A stretch of DNA of 64,000 bases from Francisella sp. SYW-9 (lineage in GTDB: Bacteria > Pseudomonadota > Gammaproteobacteria > Francisellales > Francisellaceae): positions 81,854-145,853 of the forward strand of contig NZ_VXKQ01000018.1 in the NCBI RefSeq assembly GCF_008711465.1. Reading direction: 5' to 3'. The translations under genes and the position numbers were made by a program. The notes beneath the pieces are model-generated. The model was not told the DNA's origin, ran no database searches, and saw only the letters and a program-made list of their open reading frames with translations. Below, piece by piece: positions 19,375 to 28,159 of this stretch; the first letter of the stretch is position 1, and the number at the start of each line of letters is the position of its first letter.

Positions 19375-20352
19375 ATGTATAGTCAAGAAAAACAACAAGA
19401 TATTATAAACAATTTGCATACTATAAGAGATTTTATACGTTGGTCTATTTCTGAAATGTCGGTTAATCAGGCATATTTTGGTCATGGTTCAGATTCTATT
19501 TGGGATGAAGCTGTACATTTAGTACTTTCTGCAATTAATATGACTCATGATATAGATGGTAATATGGTAGCCTCAAGACTTCTTTTGGAAGAGAAAAAGA
19601 CAATAATAGAATATGTTTATCAAAGAGCTTATGAACGTAAGCCTTTACCATATATTCTAAAAAAAGCATGGTTTGCTGGTATGGAGTTTGATATAGATGA
19701 GAGAGTGATTATACCTAGATCTCCTATTGCTGAACTTATACAAAATGATTTCTCTCCATGGGTTAATGATATTAATGATGTAAAAAATGTTTTAGATTTA
19801 TGTACAGGAAGTGGTTGTATAGGTATTGCATCGGCGACTGTTTTTGAAGAAGCTGATATTGCTTTAGTAGATATTTCTGATGATGCTTTAGCTATAGCTA
19901 ACCATAATATAAGAAAACATCAGCTTACAGATAGGGTACGCGCAGTTAAGTCTGATTTATTTAGTAATTTAAAGGGGCAGAAATTTGATGTTATTGTGTC
20001 TAATCCTCCTTATGTAGATAAAGAAGACTTAGATAGCATGCCTAAAGAGTATCACTATGAACCAAAATTAGCTCTTGAAGCAGGTGATGATGGTCTAGAT
20101 CTTGCTAAAAAGATAATTTTAGAAGCAGATCAGTATATGACTGAAAATGGTGTGCTGATTGTAGAAGTTGGCAATAGCCAATATGCTTTAATGGAAATGT
20201 GTCCAGATGTTCCTTTTACATGGTTAAGTTTTAGTGAGGGAGGTGATGGAGTATTTTTATTAACTTATGAGGAGCTAGTAAAATATAAAGATCTATTTAA
20301 AGAGTATTTTGATAATCAAAATCACTTAAATAATAAAAGTTCTGTAGTTTAA
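19375..20352 (+). CDS. prmB: Ribosomal protein L3 N5-glutamine methyltransferase PrmB
   Basis: PrmB methylates a glutamine of ribosomal protein L3 using S-adenosylmethionine. The 325-residue protein follows E. coli PrmB throughout: TIRDFIRWSISEM near the N-terminus, GHGSDSIWDEAV near residue 36, PRSPIAELI, the SAM-binding DLCTGSGCIGIA near 140, and the catalytic NPPYVDKEDL near 207. EVGNSQYALM and the FTWLSFSEGGDGVF stretch distinguish it from PrmC. It begins 3 bases after the cysS stop. Confidence 0.95.
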   Translation: MYSQEKQQDIINNLHTIRDFIRWSISEMSVNQAYFGHGSDSIWDEAVHLVLSAINMTHDIDGNMVASRLLLEEKKTIIEYVYQRAYERKPLPYILKKAWFAGMEFDIDERVIIPRSPIAELIQNDFSPWVNDINDVKNVLDLCTGSGCIGIASATVFEEADIALVDISDDALAIANHNIRKHQLTDRVRAVKSDLFSNLKGQKFDVIVSNPPYVDKEDLDSMPKEYHYEPKLALEAGDDGLDLAKKIILEADQYMTENGVLIVEVGNSQYALMEMCPDVPFTWLSFSEGGDGVFLLTYEELVKYKDLFKEYFDNQNHLNNKSSVV

Positions 20353-20373
20353 ATAGCTCTATAGGTATCGTAT

Positions 20374-21567
20374 ATGTCAAAAGATACATTTAAAAAAATA
20401 TCTTCAGAAAGAACAGTGATATTGATTATCTGTCTGTTAGGGGTTATGTCTCAGTTTGCTACAGACAGTTTCTCACCGTCTTTACCACATATTATGAGCT
20501 ATTTTGGAGCAGCAGCAAAAGATGTTAAGCTTACTGTTGGAATATATTTTTTAGGTATGACTTGCTCTGTGTTTGGTTTTGGTTATATTTCTGATAAATA
20601 TGGTCGTAAACAAGCTCTTTTATTCGGATATATTGTTTTTTGTTTGGCTAGCATTTTATGTATGTTAGCACAAAGTGAAGATCAGTTATTATTCTTTCGT
20701 TTTCTACAAGGTGTAGGTATGGGAAGCTCTTTTATCTCTTTTAGAGCTATTATGAAGGATGTATTTAGTGATAATAGTTCTTTAGCTAAGGCTAGTCTTG
20801 TGATTTCTAGTATTGTATCTCTAACACCTCCTTTGGCACCTATAACAGGAGGAATAATTCAAGAATGTATAGGATGGCGTGGTAATTTTGCATTACATTC
20901 ATTTATGGCGATTATTGTAATGATTCTGATTGTAAAGTATTTACATCTAGAAGTCATACCAAAGAGTAATACTAGGCTTCTAGAATCGTATAAGAAAATA
21001 TTATCAAATAAAACTTTCGTTATAAATGCAGGTTGTAGTGGTTTAGCTTTATCATTAGTATTTGTATTTGTTACTCTTTCACCATTTCTTTTTCAGGTTC
21101 TTTTAAAATTTTCAGCATTTGAATTTTCACTTTTATCTACACTTGTTATAGTACCACCAGCTTTATTTTTATTTTCTTTTAAAAATAAAGTAGGTAAATT
21201 AGATATGAATAAAGTTAGCTTATGTAGTGCATCTTTTTCTGTTTTTTGTGGATTAATGTTGGCTCTTTCGTATTTTATTTTCGGCTTAAATACTATAGTT
21301 ATAATAGTGTTATGTGCCTTAGCATTTTGTGGTAATACTTTTCAATACACTGCAACTTATGTATGTGCATACAAAGATGTTAATACAGAAGTCGGTGTAG
21401 CCTCAGCAATGTTTGGTTTTATACAGATTGCTGTTGCAACAGTGGTGTCATCTGCTATTTCATATGTGAATTTAAATAATCAGACTATTTTTGGAATATT
21501 GATGGCTACTCCTCCATTATTGATAGTATTGTTAAAAATAATTGATATCAAAAGTAAGGCAAAGTAA
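20374..21567 (+). CDS. MFS transporter, Bcr/CflA type
   Basis: A 397-residue, 12-helix inner-membrane efflux-type transporter. It shows TDSFSPSLPHIMSYFG in helix 1, GYISDKYGRKQ after helix 2, and RFLQGVGMGSSFI in helix 4, the pattern of Bcr/CflA members of DHA1. It starts 21 bases after prmB, so it may be read from the cysS-prmB transcript. The substrate is unknown. It is not a close copy of the other two Bcr/CflA genes of the window: the loop and helix sequences differ throughout. Confidence 0.87.
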   Translation: MSKDTFKKISSERTVILIICLLGVMSQFATDSFSPSLPHIMSYFGAAAKDVKLTVGIYFLGMTCSVFGFGYISDKYGRKQALLFGYIVFCLASILCMLAQSEDQLLFFRFLQGVGMGSSFISFRAIMKDVFSDNSSLAKASLVISSIVSLTPPLAPITGGIIQECIGWRGNFALHSFMAIIVMILIVKYLHLEVIPKSNTRLLESYKKILSNKTFVINAGCSGLALSLVFVFVTLSPFLFQVLLKFSAFEFSLLSTLVIVPPALFLFSFKNKVGKLDMNKVSLCSASFSVFCGLMLALSYFIFGLNTIVIIVLCALAFCGNTFQYTATYVCAYKDVNTEVGVASAMFGFIQIAVATVVSSAISYVNLNNQTIFGILMATPPLLIVLLKIIDIKSKAK

Positions 21568-21653
21568 CAACTGTTTTACAAAATAAATCTTTTTTGCATA
21601 GTATATTCAAAACTAATACAATGGATAGTACTGTACTTTATGTAAATGTGATT

Positions 21654-22037
21654 ATGAGAAAATTTAAATATATATTGGCAACGATGGCTTTAGCAACGCC
21701 TATTGTATCTTTAGCAGCAGATTACGCAGCATTAGAGAAGGAGCTAAAAACAGCGGAGTCTAACTCTCAGTCAAATTATGGTGGTGGTACATCTGCTATG
21801 CAAGGAGGTTTTGATCAACAGAAGCAACAAAATATTGGTAGATCAATATATGATCAAAATAGAGGTGTTTCTGAAAGACAGCAAGGAAATAATATAAAAA
21901 CGACATATTTTGGAGATCAACAGGGCCAACAAAATTCGAGTAGATCAATATATGAACAAAACAGAGAGAATTCTCAAGTTCAGCAAGGTTATAATCAAGA
22001 AAATAACATAAGGACGACTAGTTTTGAAGGTCAATAA
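21654..22037 (+). CDS. Small secreted Gln/Asn-rich repeat protein
   Basis: Not recognised as a known family. The 127-residue precursor has a clear signal peptide (MRKFKYILATMALATPIVSLAA, cut near residue 22) and a short helical stretch (YAALEKELKTAES). The last 73 residues form two imperfect repeats, about 55-89 and 90-127, each with the order QQxQQN, RSIYxQNR, a QQG-containing link, NNIxTT and F. I chose the ATG at 21654 because it puts the signal peptide at the N-terminus; an upstream in-frame ATG at 21594 would add 20 residues that do not fit. Its end overlaps the next gene by 14 bases. It is likely periplasmic or exported. Confidence 0.65.
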   Translation: MRKFKYILATMALATPIVSLAADYAALEKELKTAESNSQSNYGGGTSAMQGGFDQQKQQNIGRSIYDQNRGVSERQQGNNIKTTYFGDQQGQQNSSRSIYEQNRENSQVQQGYNQENNIRTTSFEGQ

Positions 22038-22593
22038 AAAAACTCGTCTTAATCGTCAAATAGTTCTGGGGAAAACTTGTTTGAGCATAATCAATAAAAG
22101 AATCATTGAATTAGAAAAATTTACGCAAAAAAACATTCCTGAACTTTTATCTCAGTTAGAAGGTCAAGATATTCGTTTTTTATATCAATTTGGCGGTATT
22201 AATTATAAGTTTCCTCTTGACTCTAATCAAATAATACAAACCATGGAGAGTAGGTCTAATTTACTTTTTAATGTTTTAGATAATAATGGAAAATCTATAG
22301 GGCATTGCCAAATAATTAGATTAGATCAAAAAAATCGTAAAGCATCTATAGGTAGGTTGCTCATATATAAAGAGTATCGATCCAAAGGTTATGGTAAATT
22401 GATGATACAAGGGCTTTTAGGTTTTGCTAAGTCTATAGGTCTACAGTATATAACTCTTAGAGTTTTTGATTTTAATATTTCAGCAATTAAATGTTATGAA
22501 AATATGGGGTTTAAGAAGATTTTTGAAGAGTATTTAGATATTAAAGATTTAGAAGAAAAATGGAAGATAATCTCAATGGAGATTGAGATTTAG
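22024..22593 (+). CDS. GNAT-family N-acetyltransferase
   Basis: A 189-residue protein whose C-terminal two-thirds is a GNAT fold. It has IGRLLIYKEYRSKGYGKLMIQ, split around the acetyl-CoA pyrophosphate loop YRSKGYGK near residue 120, and NISAIKCYENMGFKKIFEEY, the usual last strand and helix. GNAT enzymes move an acetyl group from acetyl-CoA to an amine; the acceptor is not known. The start is uncertain: the frame opens with TTG at 22024 overlapping the preceding gene, and a TTG at 22081 is an alternative. Its 3' third is partly duplicated at 24433-24564 as a broken copy, part of the rearrangement around the DHA2 transporter. Confidence 0.72.
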   Translation: MKVNKKTRLNRQIVLGKTCLSIINKRIIELEKFTQKNIPELLSQLEGQDIRFLYQFGGINYKFPLDSNQIIQTMESRSNLLFNVLDNNGKSIGHCQIIRLDQKNRKASIGRLLIYKEYRSKGYGKLMIQGLLGFAKSIGLQYITLRVFDFNISAIKCYENMGFKKIFEEYLDIKDLEEKWKIISMEIEI

Positions 22594-22764
22594 GATTATT
22601 ATTTTTCTATAACTATATCAGGGAAGTGAGCTTTAACACACTTAGTATAGTCACCTGGCGTGAACGCTGAATATGGAGTTTGATATCCTACAAGTTTACA
22701 AGCATATGATTTGCCGCCAGGATTATTGGCATTATAGCTAAAGTCTTGTTCCCAGTAGATTTTT
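22450..22764. repeat. Direct repeat, left copy (GNAT 3' end plus chitinase 3' end)
   Basis: The segment spans the 3' end of the GNAT gene and a 3' fragment of a chitinase gene facing it. The same two gene ends, in the same order and orientation, recur at 24433-24734. The two copies bracket the DHA2 transporter gene. The left copy has the intact GNAT end and the broken chitinase; the right copy is the reverse. Confidence 0.92.
22601..22764 (-). pseudogene. 3' fragment of a GH19 chitinase gene
   Basis: The fragment encodes the last 54 residues of the chitinase at 24570, from KIYWEQDFSYN to the stop, with one residue changed near the end (VIEK instead of VITK). By my count about 18 bases differ over 164, nearly all in synonymous positions. 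It has no start codon or promoter and ends abruptly at 22764. So many silent changes with one replacement mean that both copies evolved as functional genes before this one was truncated. Confidence 0.9.
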
Positions 22765-22788
22765 AATTCGTATTACTTTTTATCTATA

Positions 22789-24207
22789 TTAATTAATCTG
22801 ATGCTTGATATTTGCTTTCGTAAGAAAATAAATCATCCATATAGCTGCAACAGCGCTAACTAAAACATATATAGAGTACGAATAGTTTGGTAAGACTGTA
22901 TTCCATTGTAGCTGGAAGTTTAGACTTGATGACATCAAAATTGTAGCAATAATTGCTATGGAAAAACTACCTCCTAACTGAATTATTGCGCTATTAATTG
23001 TTGTTCCAGCAGAAATATCTTGTGGTTTTAGGCTTTTATAAACTCCTGTATCTAAAGCTATATTTAGCCCACTTAATGCCCACCCCATTAGGAAAATGGT
23101 AAGCACAAAAGCATATAAGTTAAAATATATGAAAATTGCAACTAATAATAAATTAGTTACTACTACTAACACTAACATGATCAATATAAATTTTTGGAAA
23201 GAGAACCTTGCTAGTAAAGGTTTTATGAAGCGTTTAGCAATCCATACACCAATAAGCATTGGGAGTATAGTTAATCCAGAATTAAAAGCAGAAAAGCCTA
23301 GTTTTGTCTGTAAGTATAGCGGATATAGGAAGCTATACCCCATTAAAAATAATCTTGTAATAGTGTTCATGATAGCAAAAAAACGAAATGAAGGGTTTTT
23401 AAATAGTCTTAAATCAATAATGGGGTGGTTATATTTTTTTATATGTGCGAAATAAACAAGCATTAATAAAATACTAATAATAAAAGATGTTCCCTTGGTT
23501 GCTAGATTTATTGATTGTTCAGTAAGAGTGTCCATAGTAAATAACAATAGTACGAGACTAGCACTTATCAAAATAAATCCAAATAGATCAAATTTGGGTA
23601 CTGGTATAGGAGGTATTTTTGGAAAATAGTAATATAGAGACCATATTGCAAACAGCCCAACTGGAATGTTAATGAAGAATATGATTCGCCAATTTAACCA
23701 GGTTGTAATAGCACCTCCGACAAGAGGACCTAACAAAGGTCCCATTACTACAATTGTTGAGATAAAAGACATTGCAGAGATAATATTTTTTGGATACATT
23801 TTAACCATAATTATTCGTGATACTGGCACAGAGAATGCACCACAAGCACCCTGAAGAGCTCTAAATATAACAAGTTCGATTTCATTGTGAGATAAGCCAC
23901 AGGCAATAGATGTTAAAATAAAGCCAGATGTTGCTAATAATAATACTCTGACAGCACCATATTTATCTGATACCCATGAAGCGCAAGGGATAAACATTCC
24001 AAGGGTTAGTAAATAAATAGATATAGCTATTTTGAGCTGGATTGGATTGATTTTAAAGTCATATGCTATTTGTGGCAAAGATGTGCTTAGAACCATTATG
24101 TCTATCATTTCCATTAACATAATAAGAGCGATGGTCAGAAGAATAAGTCGATCTTTTTTATGAAAATGTTGGTTTGTATTTTCTAAAGAAGCTTTAGTGT
24201 GAATCAT
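22789..24207 (-). CDS. MFS multidrug transporter, DHA2 (EmrB/QacA) type
   Basis: A 472-residue protein with about 14 transmembrane helices, typical of DHA2 proton antiporters. The MEMIDIMVLSTSLPQIA stretch in helix 1 (LDxTIVNVALP-like), WVSDKYGAVR after helix 2, RALQGACGAFSVPVSR in helix 4, and GPLLGPLVGGAI in helix 5 (the antiporter motif C) are visible. Members export drugs, bile acids or other hydrophobic compounds. No periplasmic adaptor gene of the EmrA kind is adjacent. It lies between two direct repeats of neighbouring gene ends, so it appears to have been added by a rearrangement. Confidence 0.88.
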   Translation of the reverse strand: MIHTKASLENTNQHFHKKDRLILLTIALIMLMEMIDIMVLSTSLPQIAYDFKINPIQLKIAISIYLLTLGMFIPCASWVSDKYGAVRVLLLATSGFILTSIACGLSHNEIELVIFRALQGACGAFSVPVSRIIMVKMYPKNIISAMSFISTIVVMGPLLGPLVGGAITTWLNWRIIFFINIPVGLFAIWSLYYYFPKIPPIPVPKFDLFGFILISASLVLLLFTMDTLTEQSINLATKGTSFIISILLMLVYFAHIKKYNHPIIDLRLFKNPSFRFFAIMNTITRLFLMGYSFLYPLYLQTKLGFSAFNSGLTILPMLIGVWIAKRFIKPLLARFSFQKFILIMLVLVVVTNLLLVAIFIYFNLYAFVLTIFLMGWALSGLNIALDTGVYKSLKPQDISAGTTINSAIIQLGGSFSIAIIATILMSSSLNFQLQWNTVLPNYSYSIYVLVSAVAAIWMIYFLTKANIKHQIN

Positions 24208-24432
24208 ATGGTTTTAATATAATTAAATATTTTCTTAGGTAATTTATCATATTATTATATTTACCTTTTTAAATATTTACCACTCTCTGCCTATTTGCAC
24301 TTGTTTCTAAATATAACTTAATTGATTCACCTTAAATTCATACTGGTGCTTTGATATTTTATTTGTGCATATTTTAGAGGTTATCATAATTTTACATATC
24401 TAGGATAGTCGAATAAAGTTGTTATACAAAAG

Positions 24433-24564
24433 ATAACGCTTAGAGTTTTTAATATTAAATGTTTATGAAATATTATAGGGTTTAAGAAGATCTTTGAAGA
24501 GTATTTAGATATCGTAAATTTAAAAGAAAAATGGAAGATAATCTCAATGGAGATTGAGATTTAG
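24433..24564 (+). pseudogene. 3' fragment of the GNAT acetyltransferase gene
   Basis: This matches the 3' end of the GNAT gene at 22024. The last 28 codons (GFKKIFEEYLDI to the stop) are well kept with a few replacements. Upstream, a short deletion and an in-frame TGA disrupt the part equal to DFNISAIKCYEN. No start codon is present. It is the counterpart of the chitinase fragment on the other side of the DHA2 gene. Confidence 0.88.
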
Positions 24565-24734
24565 ATTTATTATTTTGTTATAACTATATCAGGGAAGTGA
24601 GCTTTCACACACTTAGTGTAGTCACCTGGAGTAAATGCAGAATACGGTGTCTGGTATCCTACAAGTTTACAAGCATATGACTTACCGCCAGGGTTGTTAG
24701 CATTATAGCTAAAATCTTGTTCCCAGTAGATTTT
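24433..24734. repeat. Direct repeat, right copy
   Basis: Right copy of the duplicated segment, holding the degraded GNAT 3' end and the intact chitinase 3' end. It matches 22450-22764 in order and orientation, with scattered substitutions and a small deletion in the GNAT part. Confidence 0.92.
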
Positions 24735-26414
24735 AGTAGCGCCAGCACCTTCTGCATCAAATTGTTTCATGCCTTTACATCCTAAAACTTCATTATTTGG
24801 TATAGTTACACCAAGTTGTTTAGCAAAGTTGTCATAATAGTCTATACGGTTTTTAGATTGTGCAACTTCAACACTTCCGCCACACTCAACACCACCGTTA
24901 ATTATTTGAGTAGTTACACCAAATCCTGGAGTTAGGCCATTACTAATATCACGTTCATTTGGCTGCCATGTACCATCTATTACATGAAGCATAGATGGTT
25001 TTGGTGGTTGAGGATAGACAAAGAAGAATACAGCAGATGCTAAATTCAGCCATGTGTCAGCAACTAGTTCAGGCTTATCTAATAAAGTTCTTACATCACC
25101 ATATATTGCTTGAGAGAATGGTCCATAGTTATAGTTGTAGCTTAATTGTTTTGCACCACGACCAAAGTAAGATTTATAATCGCCATTTTCAAAAGTGCCA
25201 CAAGGCCAAGTTTGCCCTTGCCATACATCAGGGTTACATTCACCATTATAGCCGCCGCGCATATTTTCGTCCCAACCCATTTCACGAACATGGACTAGTC
25301 CTTGACGCCATTCAGGTACATCCCAGTGAGCAGTGTGCCCACCTGTTTCTTGTGTGAAATGAGCAAACATAGTAGCTAGTGATTTACGACAAATTGCGTC
25401 AGAATCTCTACCGTCTGTATATGTTCCACAGAATGCAGGGAATTTTGCAACAGCTTTTAAGAAGTTATCATAAGTATATTCAGGAGATCTTTTCGGGAAC
25501 ATATAATTCCAATCAGCTTCAGAGATTATACTTTCAACACGTTTTACATTCTCAGGATTATTAGGGTTATTAGCTGAGACAGCTTCTACAACCTTATTAT
25601 CTCTTGTTACGATAGATTTTTTAACTTCACTCATAACGGGACCATTAGTTAACTCTTCTTCTTTTGCATTTAGAGCTGCTTGAGTAGTTGTATATGTATC
25701 ACCAGGAGCTGGCGTTGGATCAGTAGGATCTGTCGGTTCACTAGGATCAACTGGATCGGTTGGATTAACAGGATTAGTAGAGTCATATATATCCCAAGCC
25801 GTTTCCCAAGCTGTTCCAGAGCCTGGTGCATAAGCCCATGCTGCTGAACTAGAACACCAAGCACCTACTCCAGATTTACATTGGTATAGTTTGCCATTTG
25901 AAGATACTATATCGCCACTTTTATACTGTGTGCCAGCATTATATGTTTGATAGTCACTACTTGGATCAGTTGGCTCAACTGGGTCTGTCGGTTCGACTGG
26001 ATCTGTTGGTTCAACAGGGTCGGTAGGCTCAACTGGATCAACAGTTCCTCCATTACCAATATGGAAATTTAGAACATTGAATACAGGTTTGCTAGGGGAG
26101 AAGCTAAAGCTAATAGCTTGCCCAGCTTTTGCAATAGTTGGCTGACCTCCCCATTGTTTTGATGTGATTGAGACTGTACCGTTGCTTGCTTCTGTTAGAG
26201 TATGGTTTCCTATACCCCAGACACTGCCTACTTTACCATCACTTAGTTTAAAGCTAATTGGATTAGTTTCTAAGTTTGTATCTTTATCGCATTTAAAGGT
26301 GATCTTACCTGTCCAACCTGAGGTAACATCTTCTAATTTACAATCAGCAAAAGCTACTGTACTTATTAAAGACAGAGTTAACGCTGTGATTGTTTTTATA
26401 TGTACCTGTATCAT
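24570..26414 (-). CDS. Secreted modular chitinase, glycoside hydrolase family 19
   Basis: A 614-residue secreted enzyme that hydrolyses beta-1,4-GlcNAc links in chitin. The order is: signal peptide (1-23, cut after VAFA), an N-terminal beta-rich carbohydrate-binding-like domain with two cysteines (24-120), a fourfold DPVEPT linker (126-149), a CBM5/12-type chitin-binding domain (about 157-210, rich in W and Y), a second Pro/Asp/Thr linker (214-238), and a GH19 catalytic domain (about 298-560). Likely catalytic glutamates are E356 (FTQETGG) and E378 (HVREMGW), 22 apart as in plant GH19 enzymes. YFGRGAKQLSYNYNYG at 416-431 is a family hallmark. I chose the ATG at 26414, which gives a normal signal peptide and has AGGAGT 5 bases upstream. 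It is monocistronic. Confidence 0.93.
   Translation of the reverse strand: MIQVHIKTITALTLSLISTVAFADCKLEDVTSGWTGKITFKCDKDTNLETNPISFKLSDGKVGSVWGIGNHTLTEASNGTVSITSKQWGGQPTIAKAGQAISFSFSPSKPVFNVLNFHIGNGGTVDPVEPTDPVEPTDPVEPTDPVEPTDPSSDYQTYNAGTQYKSGDIVSSNGKLYQCKSGVGAWCSSSAAWAYAPGSGTAWETAWDIYDSTNPVNPTDPVDPSEPTDPTDPTPAPGDTYTTTQAALNAKEEELTNGPVMSEVKKSIVTRDNKVVEAVSANNPNNPENVKRVESIISEADWNYMFPKRSPEYTYDNFLKAVAKFPAFCGTYTDGRDSDAICRKSLATMFAHFTQETGGHTAHWDVPEWRQGLVHVREMGWDENMRGGYNGECNPDVWQGQTWPCGTFENGDYKSYFGRGAKQLSYNYNYGPFSQAIYGDVRTLLDKPELVADTWLNLASAVFFFVYPQPPKPSMLHVIDGTWQPNERDISNGLTPGFGVTTQIINGGVECGGSVEVAQSKNRIDYYDNFAKQLGVTIPNNEVLGCKGMKQFDAEGAGATKIYWEQDFSYNANNPGGKSYACKLVGYQTPYSAFTPGDYTKCVKAHFPDIVITK
25968..26039 (-). 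repeat. 18-base tandem repeat x4 in the chitinase linker
   Basis: Four 18-base units encode DPVEPT four times. The units differ at silent positions, so the array is older than the perfect GGAAAT array in the pilin-like gene. Copy-number change would keep the frame and alter only the distance between binding and catalytic domains. Confidence 0.9.
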
Positions 26415-26616
26415 TTTAGTACTCCTTATATTAATATACAGTTTTATACTAGTCGTCACTATGGACATATTTCGAGTTTATATGTCTTTTTTTACCAAAA
26501 CAACGACTTTTGATATATAAAATAATAGCTTAATTTAGAGTAAATTTAATATTGTTAAAATTGATAGTTTGAGTTAAAAAATAACAAGTTTATATTAATA
26601 TTTAGTTAGGATAAAT

Positions 26617-27084
26617 TTATTTATGATAAGGGTGACCTTCTAAAATTGTATAAGCTCTATATAACTGTTCTGCAATAATAATACGCACAATAGGATGTGG
26701 AAACGTCATTTTAGATATGGATATTTTTTCTTTAGCAATATCTTTAATACTTTGATGAATCCCATCTGGACCACCGATTAATATTACAACATTTGGATTA
26801 TTAAATTTCCAGTTTTGCATTTTATCAGCTAGATCTTCTGTAGATATGATTTTAGATTTCACATCAAGGATAACTAAGTGATCAGAGTTATTGATCTTGC
26901 TTAAAATTATCTTAGCTTCTTGTTCCATCCAGATACTTGGATTACCTGTTTTAGTTCTTTTTGCTATTGGAAGCTCTATTAGCTCAAGTGGAATAGATTT
27001 ACTAAGTCTTTTCTTATACTCATTAAATCCATCTATAACCCACTTAGGTGGTTTTTCTCCTAGAGATATTATTTTTATTTTCAT
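26617..27084 (-). CDS. rlmH: 23S rRNA pseudouridine-1915 N3-methyltransferase RlmH
   Basis: RlmH is a SPOUT-class methyltransferase that acts on pseudouridine 1915 of 23S rRNA in the assembled ribosome. The 155 residues are the usual length. It has MKIKIISLGEKPPKWV at the N-terminus, LIGGPDG near residue 103 for SAM binding in the trefoil knot, and the C-terminal IIAEQLYRAYTILEGHPYHK that enters the decoding centre region. It starts 3 bases after the yaaA stop, so the two are cotranscribed. Confidence 0.97.
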   Translation of the reverse strand: MKIKIISLGEKPPKWVIDGFNEYKKRLSKSIPLELIELPIAKRTKTGNPSIWMEQEAKIILSKINNSDHLVILDVKSKIISTEDLADKMQNWKFNNPNVVILIGGPDGIHQSIKDIAKEKISISKMTFPHPIVRIIIAEQLYRAYTILEGHPYHK

Positions 27085-27087
27085 ATA

Positions 27088-27852
27088 CTATCTTGTAAAA
27101 CAGATAAGATCATCTTTGGATAGATCTTGGTTAAACTCATACCCGGCAACATTAAACTTTTTAATGCTATTAATATCTTCTATTTGATTCTCAAGGATAA
27201 ACCTTGTCATTAATCCACGAGCTTTTTTAGCATGAATACCAATAGTTTTAAAAGTACCATTTTTGTTCTCTTTAAAATCTATATCTAACCATTTAGCATC
27301 AAGAGCTTTTTTGTCTATAGCTTGTGAATATTCGTTAGAAGCAAGATTAATTAGAGTTTTATTCTTCTGCTTAGCAAAGAAGCTATTTAATTGTGGTGTG
27401 ATTTTAGCTTGCCAGTATTTGTGTAGGATTTTTTCATCAATTTTTACTTTTGTACCCATTTCCAGTCTATAAGCTTGTATCAAATCAAGAGGGCGGATAA
27501 GACCATATAGACCAGATAACATTAATAAATGATCTTGCGCATATTTGATTGTTTTAGTATCAAGGGTCTCAGCATCTAAACCCTTATAAACATCACCGCT
27601 AAAAGTGAAAATAGCAGCTTTAGAGTTTGAAGTATTATAGTTATTTGGATCGAAACTATTATGTTTATCAAATACTTCTTGAGCCAATTTAGGACTAATT
27701 TTCATAAGTTTTTCAATTTCATCTACTTCATAATGTTTTAACTTATTAATCAAAAGATTGATCTGATCTTTAAATATAGGCTGTGTAAAGTCGTAGTTTT
27801 CTTTTAAAGAGTCAAAGTTTTGGCTCTTTGCTGGAGATATTACTATAATCAT
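27088..27852 (-). CDS. yaaA: YaaA/DUF328 peroxide-stress protein
   Basis: In E. coli YaaA (UPF0246) lowers free iron and DNA damage under hydrogen peroxide stress; the structure suggests DNA binding. The 254-residue protein has the family N-terminus IIVISPAKSQNF, then FSGDVYKGLDAETL near residue 67, LSGLYGLIRPLDLIQAYRLEMG near 102-123 (two adjacent motifs), and INLASNEYSQAI near 160. I chose the ATG at 27852 over the longer frame from 27894, because it gives the conserved N-terminus. It is upstream of rlmH in one transcript and divergent from ffs. Confidence 0.93.
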   Translation of the reverse strand: MIIVISPAKSQNFDSLKENYDFTQPIFKDQINLLINKLKHYEVDEIEKLMKISPKLAQEVFDKHNSFDPNNYNTSNSKAAIFTFSGDVYKGLDAETLDTKTIKYAQDHLLMLSGLYGLIRPLDLIQAYRLEMGTKVKIDEKILHKYWQAKITPQLNSFFAKQKNKTLINLASNEYSQAIDKKALDAKWLDIDFKENKNGTFKTIGIHAKKARGLMTRFILENQIEDINSIKKFNVAGYEFNQDLSKDDLICFTR

Positions 27853-27962
27853 TTTATTACTATTTTGTGAATACTTTTGGCTTAATAATACCAATTTATA
27901 TTAGATAATGGAATTTGCTTTGTTAGCTTGTAATTTATATATATATCTAGTAACATATGCAT

Positions 27963-28066
27963 TGCTAACTTGGTTTCCACGCAATGGTAGATTGTGAACC
28001 CCGCTAGATCCGGAAGGAAGCAACGGTAACAGTTAATCCATGTGCCGTGTCAAGGCTAAGTTAGCA
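27963..28066 (+). ncRNA. ffs: 4.5S signal recognition particle RNA
   Basis: The conserved SRP domain IV core is present: GATCCGGAAGGAAGCAAC, with the GGAA tetraloop, opposite GTGCCGTGTCA further along. The ends pair as TGCTAACTT (27963-27971) with AAGTTAGCA (28058-28066), giving a hairpin of about 104 bases. It binds Ffh and targets membrane proteins to FtsY and the translocon. Exact ends are inferred from pairing. Confidence 0.93.
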
Positions 28067-28159
28067 CTTCGAATATTTAAATCATTTTGGTATATCATTT
28101 ATAATATTACTGCTTTAAAGTATGATTTAATAAATATAAATCATGTTTCTTGTTATAAA

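Noticed and set aside
22450..24734. The direct repeats as ends of a composite transposon
   Set aside because: The repeats are parts of host genes, with no transposase or terminal inverted repeats.
28040..28159. Longer N-terminus of the beta-lactamase-like protein
   Set aside because: The extension lies inside and just after the 4.5S RNA gene and has no family similarity.
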